64,000 bases of DNA from a virus. The stretch is from positions 1 through 64,000 of IMG/VR virus record IMGVR_UViG_3300030012_002710; one strand, 5' to 3'. Position numbers and translations under genes: made by a program. Below the pieces are notes generated by a model that had not been told where the DNA came from, did no database searches, and saw only the letters and a list, made by a program, of their open reading frames with translations. This document shows positions 41,263 to 49,998 of this stretch, one piece after another. Every line of letters begins with the position of its first letter. Positions within the stretch are counted from its first letter, which is position 1.

Positions 41263-43671
41263 TTATCTTGGGGTAAATTGTTCTAACCCAAAACCATCAA
41301 GACTATCGTTATCTGATTCAAAATTTTTAGGTAATAAATCATTTTGTCTTTGACTAATAAGTTCACTTTGTTGTGTTCCTTGTATTTTTACTCTTTTATC
41401 TTTACGATCTTCGATAGCTGCTTCTTTTTGTTGTTGTGCTTTAGCTTGTACTTCAGCTAATTGAATATCATAATTAAACTCTTCAGCCATTAATTGTTTT
41501 TTAATTAACGCTTCTTGTTCCATTTTTTGTATTTCAAATTGAGATTTAGCTTGTTCTATTTGTATTTCAGTTTCAGCTAAAGCTTGTTGTTTTTGTACTT
41601 CAGCAAGAGCTGCTTTTTCAGCAGACTCTGCATTAGCTTGAGCTTGAACTTGAATGTTTTCTAATTGTTGTGCTCTATCTTTTTCCTGCTTTTTCTTTTG
41701 TCTTAATTTTAAACTTTGATTAGCAAGTTTACTATTTTTAATTTGTCTTAAATCTATAGCATCTTCTAAACCTATATTTCCAGCTTGCAAAGCTATTTGT
41801 ATGTTTTGTTCTAATGCAGCTTTATCTTCTTCTTCTGGTTCGAGTTCTAAATAAATACCAAAATCATGCATACTTAATTTTTGTATTTCTGATAAGGTAT
41901 TTGTATTAAAAGTATTTATACTAGATAATAAACTTTGTCTTGTTAAAGGAAAGTTTAACATATCCGCTACTCTTAAGCTTATATTTTCACAAGTTCTTAC
42001 AGTTAAATACATTAAAGACTGTAGTATATGTCTTGTAGCAGTATTAGAGTTTGCTGCTGCTAATTTTTGTAATCCAACTAAAGCATCTTTTGCTGGTGTT
42101 GTTCCATCTCTTGCTTCATTTAAACCGGTTACATCACGTATCATTTGTAAATAATATTGATATGTTTGTATCATAGCTGATATTTTACCCATACCATTTG
42201 AAGTTTGTAACTCTTGAACAGGTACTTTACCTCTATTTATTTCACCATCTTGAGTTAGTGATCTACCAACAATACTACCAGTTTGAAAATACATATTTAA
42301 TGCCTCGGCTGGATTATAATTTGTACCGTTACCTAAATCAACTTCTGCTAAACCATCTACATCTAAATATACACCATCAGGTACCATTCTTGATAACACT
42401 TGTTGTAATTTTAAATGCGTAAGTTGAATCATATCTGCAAAACCTATTGTTTTACTTACAACAGACTCTATTCTACCTTGATACATTCTAGGAGCAGATA
42501 TAATATAATTCATATTTACTTTTGTTGTATCGCCAAAAGGTCTAGTCATATTTTCACTTAATCTCCAATCTAATAAGTTTTTACCTAAACCTAAAACTTT
42601 TGCACCTGTATATAAAACTTCTATTGATCTACCAACTCTTTCAAAATTATCATTAGGTGGAGGATCAAAAGTATCTGGTTTTTCTAATGTTTTTTCTAAA
42701 CCTTGATCTGTTTGTTTTATTTTAAACACTTGATCATGATATGTTTTATATTCAAAATATAAAACTTGAACTTGATCTTTAGTGCTTTGTCCCCACCACG
42801 TATTATCAGTGTATGAGTTTCTACCCGGATATTTTTGTATTTCTTCTAATTCTTTATCACTTAAATAAGGAAACTGTCTTTTAACTTCAGACAAAGACAT
42901 GTTTTTTACTTCACCTACATAATATATATCTTCAAAGTTTGGATCATCAGTATAAGAATATACAATGTTTGCAGGATTTACATAATCAACTGTTACACCT
43001 TCTGATAAATTAAAATTAGTTTTTACACAACCTATTCCTAAAATAGTTAAATCTTGTGCTAATCTTTTTTTAGTTTCATCATATTTATTAAAATCAAGTA
43101 TATTATTAATAACTTCTTCTTCAGCTATTTCAACACTTTGTTTATATTTTAATTGTAAATATAATTCTAATTCTTCCGGATCATCTGGTAATGCTTCTGG
43201 GTTAGGTGAGTTATAAAAACTTCTACCAGTTAATTGAGCTAATTGTTGTATAGCCTCTTTATTTTGTATATCTCTTAAAGCATTAAAAGCAAAATTAGTT
43301 CTTTCTTGTATAGCAAAAGGATCTTGAGCATAAGATTTTATTTCATATCCTTTATCTGTCATACCATTAACTACTATATCTACAAATTTAGATAATATAG
43401 GAACAGGTTTCCAGTCTAAATTTAAATAAGATAAATCACCATTAATAGCTAATTCATCTTTGTATTTTTGAACAGGTTGTTCTCCTCTAGCATATAATCT
43501 TAATCTGTTAAAATTTTGAAAATTACTAAGAAATCTATTCTGACCACTACTATTTTTAAACCACTCACCTTCAATAGCTTGTGCTACCTGTAAACCATAT
43601 TCTCTAGACTTTTTCACTTCTTCAGGTACCACCTGATCAGGAAAAGCACTATTATAGTTAATGTTAACCAT
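41263..43671 (-). CDS. Portal protein
   Basis: 802 aa. Early motif QNFNRLRLYARGEQPVQKYK, a beta/alpha clip region (VDYVNPANIVYSYTDDPNFE), a crown helix (MIRDVTGLNEARDGTTPAKD) and a very long Gln/Glu/Lys/Ala coiled-coil barrel at about residues 640-760. Length and layout match crAss-like portals. It lies directly downstream of TerL. It forms the dodecameric gate for DNA packaging and tail attachment. Confidence 0.85.
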   Translation of the reverse strand: MVNINYNSAFPDQVVPEEVKKSREYGLQVAQAIEGEWFKNSSGQNRFLSNFQNFNRLRLYARGEQPVQKYKDELAINGDLSYLNLDWKPVPILSKFVDIVVNGMTDKGYEIKSYAQDPFAIQERTNFAFNALRDIQNKEAIQQLAQLTGRSFYNSPNPEALPDDPEELELYLQLKYKQSVEIAEEEVINNILDFNKYDETKKRLAQDLTILGIGCVKTNFNLSEGVTVDYVNPANIVYSYTDDPNFEDIYYVGEVKNMSLSEVKRQFPYLSDKELEEIQKYPGRNSYTDNTWWGQSTKDQVQVLYFEYKTYHDQVFKIKQTDQGLEKTLEKPDTFDPPPNDNFERVGRSIEVLYTGAKVLGLGKNLLDWRLSENMTRPFGDTTKVNMNYIISAPRMYQGRIESVVSKTIGFADMIQLTHLKLQQVLSRMVPDGVYLDVDGLAEVDLGNGTNYNPAEALNMYFQTGSIVGRSLTQDGEINRGKVPVQELQTSNGMGKISAMIQTYQYYLQMIRDVTGLNEARDGTTPAKDALVGLQKLAAANSNTATRHILQSLMYLTVRTCENISLRVADMLNFPLTRQSLLSSINTFNTNTLSEIQKLSMHDFGIYLELEPEEEDKAALEQNIQIALQAGNIGLEDAIDLRQIKNSKLANQSLKLRQKKKQEKDRAQQLENIQVQAQANAESAEKAALAEVQKQQALAETEIQIEQAKSQFEIQKMEQEALIKKQLMAEEFNYDIQLAEVQAKAQQQKEAAIEDRKDKRVKIQGTQQSELISQRQNDLLPKNFESDNDSLDGFGLEQFTPR

Positions 43672-45894
43672 CTAATTTAGTATTTTTGAATTTACTCCTT
43701 TATTATCATATTTTTTGAAACCTAAAGGTACAGTTGTTAATTTTCTTTCAGCAACAGGTCTATATCTATTTTTATTACAAGCCATAATAGCAAGACCAGA
43801 GCTTATAGAAGCATCATGTGATGTTCTATTATTAATGTTAAATTGTGCCCAGTCTTCTAATGTGCGTTGAAAATACATATCACCGTAATTTTCACCATCA
43901 AATCCTATAAAATTTTCTATATAATCTTCTATAGCAGCTGCATGAGCTTGTTTTATATCTTCACTAGAATTAGGTATTCCACCTATCTCTCTTTCTGTTA
44001 CAGATAATTTATTATATATTTTATCAGGTCTATTCATTGAATAACCTCTATAACCTCTACGTTTTAAATAATATAAAAGTCTAGGTTTGTTATTTTCTGC
44101 AAGTATAGGCATACCGTAAAATACAATTGCCATTAAAACATCTTCAAAAAATATTTCTGCAGTTTGTGGTCTAGCTATATACTCTAAAAAAAATGTATTA
44201 GGCGGAACATCCGCCATTGTAAACTTAGTTAAACCATGTAAAGATCCTTTAGATCCTCTACCGTCAACAGTTCCTGATATATCATATGGATCACAACCAA
44301 AAGCACCACAGTCTTCATTAGCTGGATATTTTATACCATTTTTAACTATATATCTATTTTGTAAATTAATAGGTGGTGTCCATGAAATAAAAAATCTACC
44401 ACTGTTATTAGGAACAAATATAACTCTAGTATCTTTAATCCCACTTTCCCATTGAAAATTACCTTGTGTAATTGCTGTAGAGTGTTTTAAATCTTCATTA
44501 TAATCTATTTGTTCATAAATTTTTGCAAGATTAAATAAAGATTCTTTAGCTTCATCTCTAAAAGCATGTTTTTCTGTTCTTGGAAATTGTCTATATAATT
44601 CGTTTAAACCGTCTTGATCATCTTTTAAACCTTCAACTTCGTTTTCCCAGTGTGATATAACCCCGATCTCAATTGTTGTTCCATCGATGCTTTTAACTGG
44701 TTTTTCTGGTGTGTCGAATACAGGAAAGCCATAAGTATCGATGTATCCTTCGTAGTTCCATTCCATAGGTATGAACAAAGAATATAATCCTGAACCAGTC
44801 TGTCCGTTGCGGTTTCTTTTTGTAACGTCTGAAGCATCATATAGTTTTTTAAAATTAGCACCACCTTTATCTAAAGCATTAGAGGTAGAACCCATCATAC
44901 ATTTACCTACAATCCTACTTCCAAGTCTTAACGTTGTCTTCGTGACCCTCCAGTTGTTGAGGATGTTGTCCGGTCTCTCCCATTTACCCGACTCATCATG
45001 GGCGAGTAACCTGAGTTTCTCCCCGTCGTAGGAGTTGTCACCGGTATTCTTCCAGTCAATGGTAGTATCGAGCCCGATGAGTTCCTCGGGGGTGTCGTTC
45101 TGCTCGATCTTACGGCGGGTGAACTTCGATGCCGGTACCCTGTATGCCAACTCAGTCTTTGGCCTGTCCATACCGTCCTGAATTGGTTTGAAAAAAAACG
45201 GGTAGTTGACCGATATGGGTACCACTTTATCTGTGAACATCTTCTTTGCATCTGCACCAGTCTTGGATAAAATGCCATACCTGGAGTCAGCGGAAATTGT
45301 AGCTTGATGAACGAGTTCTGAGGATGCCATGAAGCTAAAGCCAGACCGTCTATTCTTGAGGTAACACATTCCATAGGATCTATGATCCAACTTACACGCT
45401 TCCCAGAATATAAAGAATAAGCGGTTTGATTCTCTGAACTGCGCAGAGCCAACGTCAATTTTTGTCCACTGCAAGTACATATAATGAGAGCCAGTAATGT
45501 AAGTAGGAATACCTTTGTTATAGAAGCTAAAGCCTTGTTCCCTTCTTTTAAACTCTTCATCAATATAATCATACCATTTATTTTTAAAATCAAGCGATGT
45601 TTGATTCCAATCAAAAACAGTTTTTAATTTAGTTAATTGTTTTGGATAATCAAAAACCTCCCAATATTGCTCTTGTTTTTTATTAGATCTTTTATACGTT
45701 TTTTCTAGTAAAGGTAAAGCTATTTTTAAACCTTGTATTTCATATATTTCACCAATTTTACCAGTTTTACTTATAATAATAACATCATATTCTTTATTAT
45801 AACCTGGTTCCCATTTATTATATCTATTATTTCTAGCTATAATTTTTGGTTTTATATGATTATCTAAAACTTTATATAATGTTTGTTTATACAT
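43672..45894 (-). CDS. Terminase large subunit
   Basis: 740 aa. ATPase: a Walker A-like KNRRSGFSF (about residues 179-187) lacks the usual GK(S/T) lysine, and Walker B is LRLLAHDES (about 294-302). C-terminal nuclease: FGCDPYDISG (first acid), PILAENNKPRLLYYLKRRGY (second) and RTSHDASISSGLA (third). It packages DNA into the head. The ATPase half contains a stretch of 52-60% GC, far above the genome, see 44640-45540. It overlaps the TerS candidate by 1 nt. Confidence 0.88.
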   Translation of the reverse strand: MYKQTLYKVLDNHIKPKIIARNNRYNKWEPGYNKEYDVIIISKTGKIGEIYEIQGLKIALPLLEKTYKRSNKKQEQYWEVFDYPKQLTKLKTVFDWNQTSLDFKNKWYDYIDEEFKRREQGFSFYNKGIPTYITGSHYMYLQWTKIDVGSAQFRESNRLFFIFWEACKLDHRSYGMCYLKNRRSGFSFMASSELVHQATISADSRYGILSKTGADAKKMFTDKVVPISVNYPFFFKPIQDGMDRPKTELAYRVPASKFTRRKIEQNDTPEELIGLDTTIDWKNTGDNSYDGEKLRLLAHDESGKWERPDNILNNWRVTKTTLRLGSRIVGKCMMGSTSNALDKGGANFKKLYDASDVTKRNRNGQTGSGLYSLFIPMEWNYEGYIDTYGFPVFDTPEKPVKSIDGTTIEIGVISHWENEVEGLKDDQDGLNELYRQFPRTEKHAFRDEAKESLFNLAKIYEQIDYNEDLKHSTAITQGNFQWESGIKDTRVIFVPNNSGRFFISWTPPINLQNRYIVKNGIKYPANEDCGAFGCDPYDISGTVDGRGSKGSLHGLTKFTMADVPPNTFFLEYIARPQTAEIFFEDVLMAIVFYGMPILAENNKPRLLYYLKRRGYRGYSMNRPDKIYNKLSVTEREIGGIPNSSEDIKQAHAAAIEDYIENFIGFDGENYGDMYFQRTLEDWAQFNINNRTSHDASISSGLAIMACNKNRYRPVAERKLTTVPLGFKKYDNKGVNSKILN
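44640..45540. other. GC-rich island inside the terminase gene
   Basis: Counting 60-base blocks from 44941 to 45180 gives 53%, 52%, 60% and 55% GC, against about 30% in flanking sequence. The transition is fairly sharp near 45540 and gradual towards 44640. The reading frame is intact, so only synonymous choice changes (many third-position G/C). The island covers about residues 119-418, mostly the ATPase domain. Confidence 0.8.
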
Positions 45895-46166
45895 TATCTT
45901 GATCTACCTTCTGCAAAACCTCCAAACGTTGAAGCTTTACTATTTTTATTTGTAGAGTTAATCATATTTTCTTCTTCTTCTATTCTAGTTAATATTTCAA
46001 AGGCATCAAATATAGCTAACTTTTTAGTAGCAGCAGCATTTTTTAATCTATCAGCTGATACATCATCTTCTGAATCTACTATTTTTTCTTTAGCTACTTT
46101 TATTAATTCTTCAACCGCTTTTTGCCCAGCTTGGATTATACGCAGCTTTGTTTTTTTTGTTTCCAT
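45894..46166 (-). CDS. Terminase small subunit candidate
   Basis: A 90-aa mostly helical protein (ADRLKNAAATKKLAIFDAFE, then ILTRIEEEENMINS) immediately upstream of TerL. Size, charge pattern and position fit a small terminase, but no helix-turn-helix is obvious. The ATG lies inside the 3' end of the GroES-like gene, a 56-nt overlap in a different frame. Confidence 0.5.
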   Translation of the reverse strand: METKKTKLRIIQAGQKAVEELIKVAKEKIVDSEDDVSADRLKNAAATKKLAIFDAFEILTRIEEEENMINSTNKNSKASTFGGFAEGRSR

Positions 46167-46713
46167 ATTTAACTAAAATATCATTTGATTCCATACAATA
46201 TAAAAGTTCATTATTAATAATAAACTCAAATTCACGTTGACTTTTAAACCCTACTAAGTCTCCTACGTTTATTTTAAACGTTTCTAATGTATTATTACCA
46301 TATTTTAGTATTCCAGTATTCTTTAATAATTTTTGATTACTAGAAGTGTTATTTTCTAAAACAGGTTTTACAAAACAATATTCAGCTTGAGTACGCCAAC
46401 CATTGTTATAATACATGTAAATTTGTGATGGGTGAGCAAAATAAAGATTATCTTTAAAATATTTTGTACTGTTTACAGACTTACCTTTCATATTATAGTA
46501 TCTTCTAAATAAATTATGATGTACTATAACGTGATCTCCTTTTTTAATTTTTGTTTTGTATTCTAGTGGAACACTTACAACTTCAGCTTCTCTGTTTACA
46601 AATTTATGACTTGATATGCTAGAATTAACAATTAGTTCACAACCTTCTATATTAATTTTATTTTTATATCTTTCACCTACAGGTTTAATTATAAATTGAT
46701 ATAAACTATTCAT
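46111..46713 (-). CDS. GroES-like (Cpn10-fold) protein
   Basis: 200 aa. The pattern EAEVVSVPLEYKTKIKKGDH-VIVHH (residues about 43-67) matches the V-x-V-G...V-K-x-G-D-x-V strand of co-chaperonins. Residues about 146-185 (INVGDLVGFKSQREFEFIIN, then NELLYCMESNDILV) match the Cpn10 end G-D-x-V-x-F...Y-x-L-x-x-x-D-I-L. It looks like an expanded co-chaperonin with an inserted region. A conventional GroES also exists at 52168. The link is by motif, not search. Confidence 0.5.
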   Translation of the reverse strand: MNSLYQFIIKPVGERYKNKINIEGCELIVNSSISSHKFVNREAEVVSVPLEYKTKIKKGDHVIVHHNLFRRYYNMKGKSVNSTKYFKDNLYFAHPSQIYMYYNNGWRTQAEYCFVKPVLENNTSSNQKLLKNTGILKYGNNTLETFKINVGDLVGFKSQREFEFIINNELLYCMESNDILVKYGNKKNKAAYNPSWAKSG

Positions 46714-46943
46714 TAATATTCTAAATCATATTCTACAGATATTGCCATTTGTGAATTAAATTTTTTCCAAGGCAATACCTCACCATCTTTTTTAATAAAA
46801 ATATTATAAGCATCTTTTTCCTCATCACACAATATATGTGATATAGTATGACCACCATACACTTGCTGCCCAACAGCATAATGCATGGCATCATTTTTAT
46901 AATCAGATCCAATACTGATTTTTCTTATAATTTTACTACTCAC
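46713..46943 (-). CDS. Hypothetical protein
   Basis: A 76-aa protein (IGSDYKNDAMHYAVGQQVYG, then WKKFNSQMAISVEYDLEY) with a small beta-fold appearance. I recall similar D-Y-K-N-D-A-M-H-Y proteins beside terminase genes of marine phages, function unknown. It overlaps both neighbours by a few bases. Confidence 0.6.
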   Translation of the reverse strand: MSSKIIRKISIGSDYKNDAMHYAVGQQVYGGHTISHILCDEEKDAYNIFIKKDGEVLPWKKFNSQMAISVEYDLEY

Positions 46944-47199
46944 TTTTTTTAGGTTCTTCTATTAATGTATAACTACCATCTTCAAGACTAATATTTATAC
47001 CACCATACTGTTTTTCCAACTCTTTTTTAAAATCTTCAGCATCTTGTACAATGCCAGCATATTTATGTAATAAACCGTGTTTTTGTGTTTCAAGAAAACC
47101 TATATCTTTTAAAGATTGAGCTATATCTTCTTGTTGTTGCTTAATAGTATTTAATTGTTCAGCTGTGATTTTACCAGCCACTTTTTCTTTTTTTGTCAT
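46936..47199 (-). CDS. Coiled-coil protein
   Basis: An 87-aa protein dominated by an amphipathic helix (ITAEQLNTIKQQQEDIAQSL...) with heptad periodicity, ending in a short strand pair and acidic tail. No family recognised. Possibly an assembly chaperone or structural adaptor given the head-gene context. Confidence 0.6.
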   Translation of the reverse strand: MTKKEKVAGKITAEQLNTIKQQQEDIAQSLKDIGFLETQKHGLLHKYAGIVQDAEDFKKELEKQYGGINISLEDGSYTLIEEPKKSE

Positions 47200-47223
47200 T
47201 TGATTTAATTTAATTATAGTTTT

Positions 47224-47835
47224 TTAAAATAATGCTAATATATCTGTAGCAGTTGTTTCAGTGTCACTTGTTAAGTTAAACACTCTTTTAACAGCTATTG
47301 GTAAAAAGCTGTTTGCTGTAATACCTTTAATTATTATAGGTTGTTCATCACTAGCTAATGTTAATTTTATATTACCAGCTCCACCTACGTATAGTGATGG
47401 CATTTTAGTTACAAAAGTACCGCTTGGTCTTTCTAAATCACCACCAGCTAATGTTGCTGTTAAAGCGCCTGTTAATCCTGTTACACCAAAAGCTAGTTCT
47501 AATGAAGCTAAACTAAACTCTATTGTTTGTGCAGCAACACCTACATTAGGGCCTTGATTTTGTACGGTAACACTAGCTACAGCACCCGCTCCATCTGAAG
47601 CTACTAAAAATGTAGCACCTAAACCAACACCTCTTGGTGTGGCAATAGTGGTTAATGTAGCAGCACCAGGATATGTACCTCCAGTAGCATAAACAATTGC
47701 ACTACTACTAGCAGGTAAACCAGCTATAGTATTTGTAGACAAGTTGCTTAGCCCAGCGGCTTTTAACGTTTTTGATTCTTGCAACTCTATTGCACTAGTT
47801 GAAAAATCACTTAAATTTTTTTGATAGTATCCCAT
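47224..47835 (-). CDS. Putative virion surface / decoration protein
   Basis: A 203-aa Ala/Thr/Gly-rich beta protein (AAGLSNLSTNTIAGLPASSS; VASVTVQNQGPNVGVAAQTI). Sequence style is that of capsid decoration or head-fibre proteins. It sits 2 nt downstream of the holin gene and upstream of terminase. Role inferred from composition and context only. Confidence 0.5.
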   Translation of the reverse strand: MGYYQKNLSDFSTSAIELQESKTLKAAGLSNLSTNTIAGLPASSSAIVYATGGTYPGAATLTTIATPRGVGLGATFLVASDGAGAVASVTVQNQGPNVGVAAQTIEFSLASLELAFGVTGLTGALTATLAGGDLERPSGTFVTKMPSLYVGGAGNIKLTLASDEQPIIIKGITANSFLPIAVKRVFNLTSDTETTATDILALF

Positions 47836-47836
47836 T

Positions 47837-48217
47837 TTACTTTACTTTGTCTTTTATTTTTTCATATGTTCTTAAACCTCCTAAACCAAGCATACCTAAT
47901 AATACAGTCATTAAGTGTTCCATTTGTAACGGAGGTGGTACATCTGCAGCTTTTGTTATCCATATAAATAAATCTCTAATAACAAAATTATATGCTAATG
48001 CAAAACCACATATCCAACCTACAAAAGGTCGCCACCCCGCAACGAACAAAGTTCTATGCGAGGCTTCAACCATATTAATTTTTGTTTGTAATTCAATAAG
48101 TTTTTCTGGATCTAATTCTTTGCCTTTTATTGCTTCTCTTATTTCCCAAGCTAAGCCACCAGCAACTGATTTTCTTCCGTCACCGCCTTTTAAAAGACCT
48201 AAAATTAATTTCCACAT
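47837..48217 (-). CDS. Holin, 3TM-type
   Basis: 126 aa. An N-terminal amphipathic region is followed by ASHRTLFVAGWRPFVGWICG, FALAYNFVIRDLFIWI and LMTVLLGMLGLGGLRTYEKI. The conserved G-W-R-P-x-x-G-W and C-terminal L-G-L-G-G-x-R-T-x-E-K match the phage 3TM holin family, which permeabilises the inner membrane for the endolysin at 17328. It is located with head genes rather than next to the lysin. Confidence 0.85.
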   Translation of the reverse strand: MWKLILGLLKGGDGRKSVAGGLAWEIREAIKGKELDPEKLIELQTKINMVEASHRTLFVAGWRPFVGWICGFALAYNFVIRDLFIWITKAADVPPPLQMEHLMTVLLGMLGLGGLRTYEKIKDKVK

Positions 48218-48221
48218 TTAT

Positions 48222-48674
48222 TTAATCTTTTTTACTAAAATAATTTTGAATTCTTGAATTTCTATTTGCAGCAGCTCTTCCCATTGCTTGACTTGTTGGA
48301 TCTTCATTTTTAAAAGCACGGCTAACTGTGTTTTTAAATTTTGTTAGTGCACCTTTATATTTATCAGGATTTACAAGATCTCTAAATTTTTGTTTAGTAG
48401 ATTCTGGTAATTTAATAAATTGTGCTGGTCCGTCATGTTCCATATGAGGCCCATATCCATGTTTACCTGGTCCTTTTGGTTTTCCATATTCAGCCATACC
48501 TGGATGATGTTTACCTGGTCCTTTATGCATACCATGTTTTTTAGGTCCCATTGATCCATATTCACCAGGACCTTTACCACTAGCTCTATTGTCTATTGGC
48601 ATTTCTGATAGTAAGTTTCTTGCATGCTTAGACATCCATGAACCTCCTTTTACTAGTTTACTTCCTTTTCCCAT
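48222..48674 (-). CDS. His/Gly/Pro/Lys-rich protein with GPGK repeats
   Basis: About 150 aa from ATG 48674 (MGKGSKLVKGGSWMSKHARN); the longer frame from 48794 would lie inside the metallopeptidase-like gene. The middle has imperfect repeats (GPKKHGMHKGPGKHHPG; GKPKGPGKHGYGP) ending DGPAQF. The C-terminal third is basic and helical. GPAQ also occurs three times in the 50607 protein. Disordered, possibly virion-packaged; no function known. Confidence 0.55.
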   Translation of the reverse strand: MGKGSKLVKGGSWMSKHARNLLSEMPIDNRASGKGPGEYGSMGPKKHGMHKGPGKHHPGMAEYGKPKGPGKHGYGPHMEHDGPAQFIKLPESTKQKFRDLVNPDKYKGALTKFKNTVSRAFKNEDPTSQAMGRAAANRNSRIQNYFSKKD

Positions 48675-48981
48675 TTTTTTTATTATTTGCTGGTTTTTCC
48701 CAAGGCAAATTAGAGTTACCCTCATCAAATGTACTACGCGGATATGTTTTACCTTTGTAATATACATTTTCTGCATCATAATCAAGCACACCACTTTTTA
48801 ATTGTTGTATATGTACTTCTTCATGTCTTATAACATCTTTTCTTTGCTCTGGATCTGTTATGTTTTTATTAATTAATATGTTTCCGTTTTTATCAGCTCT
48901 ACCTAACACACCTTCTTCTAATTCTACCTCATGTACAGGTGTACCCATAACATAAGGTGGATTTGTTAATTTAAAAGCCAT
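48658..48981 (-). CDS. Small zinc metallopeptidase-like protein
   Basis: 107 aa. RHEEVHIQQLKSG (about residues 53-65) is an HExxH zinc motif (HEEVH) in a DUF4157-like setting, with a downstream Asp/Asn-rich stretch that could supply the third ligand. It may process virion or host proteins, or may be a structural relic. It overlaps the GPGK-repeat gene by 17 nt and directly follows a small gene. Confidence 0.55.
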   Translation of the reverse strand: MAFKLTNPPYVMGTPVHEVELEEGVLGRADKNGNILINKNITDPEQRKDVIRHEEVHIQQLKSGVLDYDAENVYYKGKTYPRSTFDEGNSNLPWEKPANNKKNGKRK

Positions 48982-48982
48982 A

Positions 48983-49192
48983 TTAGTTTTTTATAGGTGT
49001 TTCTATCACATACTTTGCATTAGGAAATATATAATCATATCCTGGATACATTATTTTTGTATAACCCCTATCATCTGTACCAGATACTTTAAATTTTACT
49101 CCTTTCATTGTTATATTACCACCATTAATTATATTATGTGATTTATTAACATCAGGGCTATTATGTTTGTATCCTTTTTTAGATGTTTTCAT
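48983..49192 (-). CDS. Hypothetical protein
   Basis: A 69-aa protein with a basic, unstructured N-terminal third (TSKKGYKHNSPDVNKSHNII) and a beta-like C-terminal half (TMKGVKFKVSGTDDRGYTKI). No recognised family. Its ATG overlaps the stop of the CGC-motif gene, so the two are translationally coupled. Confidence 0.55.
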   Translation of the reverse strand: MKTSKKGYKHNSPDVNKSHNIINGGNITMKGVKFKVSGTDDRGYTKIMYPGYDYIFPNAKYVIETPIKN

Positions 49193-49347
49193 TTAGTTGA
49201 GTATGGAAACATTTTGTTTAAAATATCTCTACGTTTTCCGCATCCACAAGGAATATTAAGACCCTCGGAGACTTTGTCAACGACAGTCTTAATACCTGTT
49301 TTAGTGGTAAACTTTTCTATTGAATCGCCTAGTCCTCGTGATTGCAT
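49189..49347 (-). CDS. Small CGC-motif protein
   Basis: A 52-aa frame from ATG 49347 (MQSRGLGDSIEKFTTKTGIK) ending NIPCGCGKRRDILNKMFPYS-TK. The G-L-G-D-x-x-E-K-F...C-G-C-G-K-R...L-N-K-x-F-P-Y pattern is one I recall from tail/structural regions of several phages. Its TGA overlaps the next ATG (TCAT on the plus strand). Probable metal-binding or virion minor protein. Confidence 0.6.
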   Translation of the reverse strand: MQSRGLGDSIEKFTTKTGIKTVVDKVSEGLNIPCGCGKRRDILNKMFPYSTK

Positions 49348-49352
49348 AATTA

Positions 49353-49697
49353 TTAAGCTATAGCTATATCGTTTACATACATCTGTAGCGGTGTACCTGC
49401 ATCATCTTTTGGTAAAAATACTTTAGATTTTACACCACCTGGATTTGCAGTTAAAGCGTCATTAATAGCTTTTGCACCTTTATTACTTGTAAGTGTAGGG
49501 TTTACAGCTGAGGTTTTACTAGTACTTAGTGTTACTGTAATAAAGTCAGCAGCTGTACTACCACCATTTACTGTAATAAGAACAGTTTGATCAGCAGTTT
49601 GAGTAACAGTTGTAACTAAATCAGCATTTATTAAATGTTTTCCATTTTCAAAGTCATTAGAGTTACCAACAACTTCTAGTTCTATAAATTTTGCCAT
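49353..49697 (-). CDS. Putative minor structural protein
   Basis: A 114-aa Thr/Val/Ala-rich beta protein (AKFIELEVVGNSNDFENGKH; TVLITVNGGSTAADFITVTL) with a C-terminal helix and strand. Composition resembles small capsid cement proteins. It lies in the run of short head-region genes. No firm assignment. Confidence 0.5.
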   Translation of the reverse strand: MAKFIELEVVGNSNDFENGKHLINADLVTTVTQTADQTVLITVNGGSTAADFITVTLSTSKTSAVNPTLTSNKGAKAINDALTANPGGVKSKVFLPKDDAGTPLQMYVNDIAIA

Positions 49698-49761
49698 TTT
49701 TAATATTTATGTTTGTGTTAATGTTTGTGTTTTGGTTAGATTTATACAGTTCTATCTGTTT

Positions 49762-49995
49762 TTAATGATGTTTTTTATCATACTTCATATCACCAGCAAG
49801 TTTAGAAATATGCTTTTCATCAGCTGTCATATCTATATTACTATGATTATGTTTAGCATCATAGTCTATATCTCTTTTTAAATATGATATATGTGCTGCA
49901 TCATCTCTTTCAGCAGCATGTACATTATGTTTTGTTACGGGAGTATGAGAATGTCTAGCATTACCAGTATAATGTCCAAAATGTCCTTTTTCCAT
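49762..49995 (-). CDS. His/Asp/Lys-rich hypothetical protein
   Basis: A 77-aa protein unusually rich in His (over a dozen), with repeats of H-x-x-K/D type (GHFGHYTGNARHSHTPVTKH). It could bind metal or nucleic acid. No family recognised. A 64-nt gap upstream contains a tandem ACACAAACATTA repeat on the minus strand. Confidence 0.55.
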   Translation of the reverse strand: MEKGHFGHYTGNARHSHTPVTKHNVHAAERDDAAHISYLKRDIDYDAKHNHSNIDMTADEKHISKLAGDMKYDKKHH

Positions 49996-49998
49996 AAT

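Noticed and set aside
49698-49761. Hairpin ACAG/CTGT and tandem ACACAAACATTA as regulator or terminator
   Set aside because: The stem is only 4 bp and the repeat only two units; compatible with chance in AT-rich DNA.
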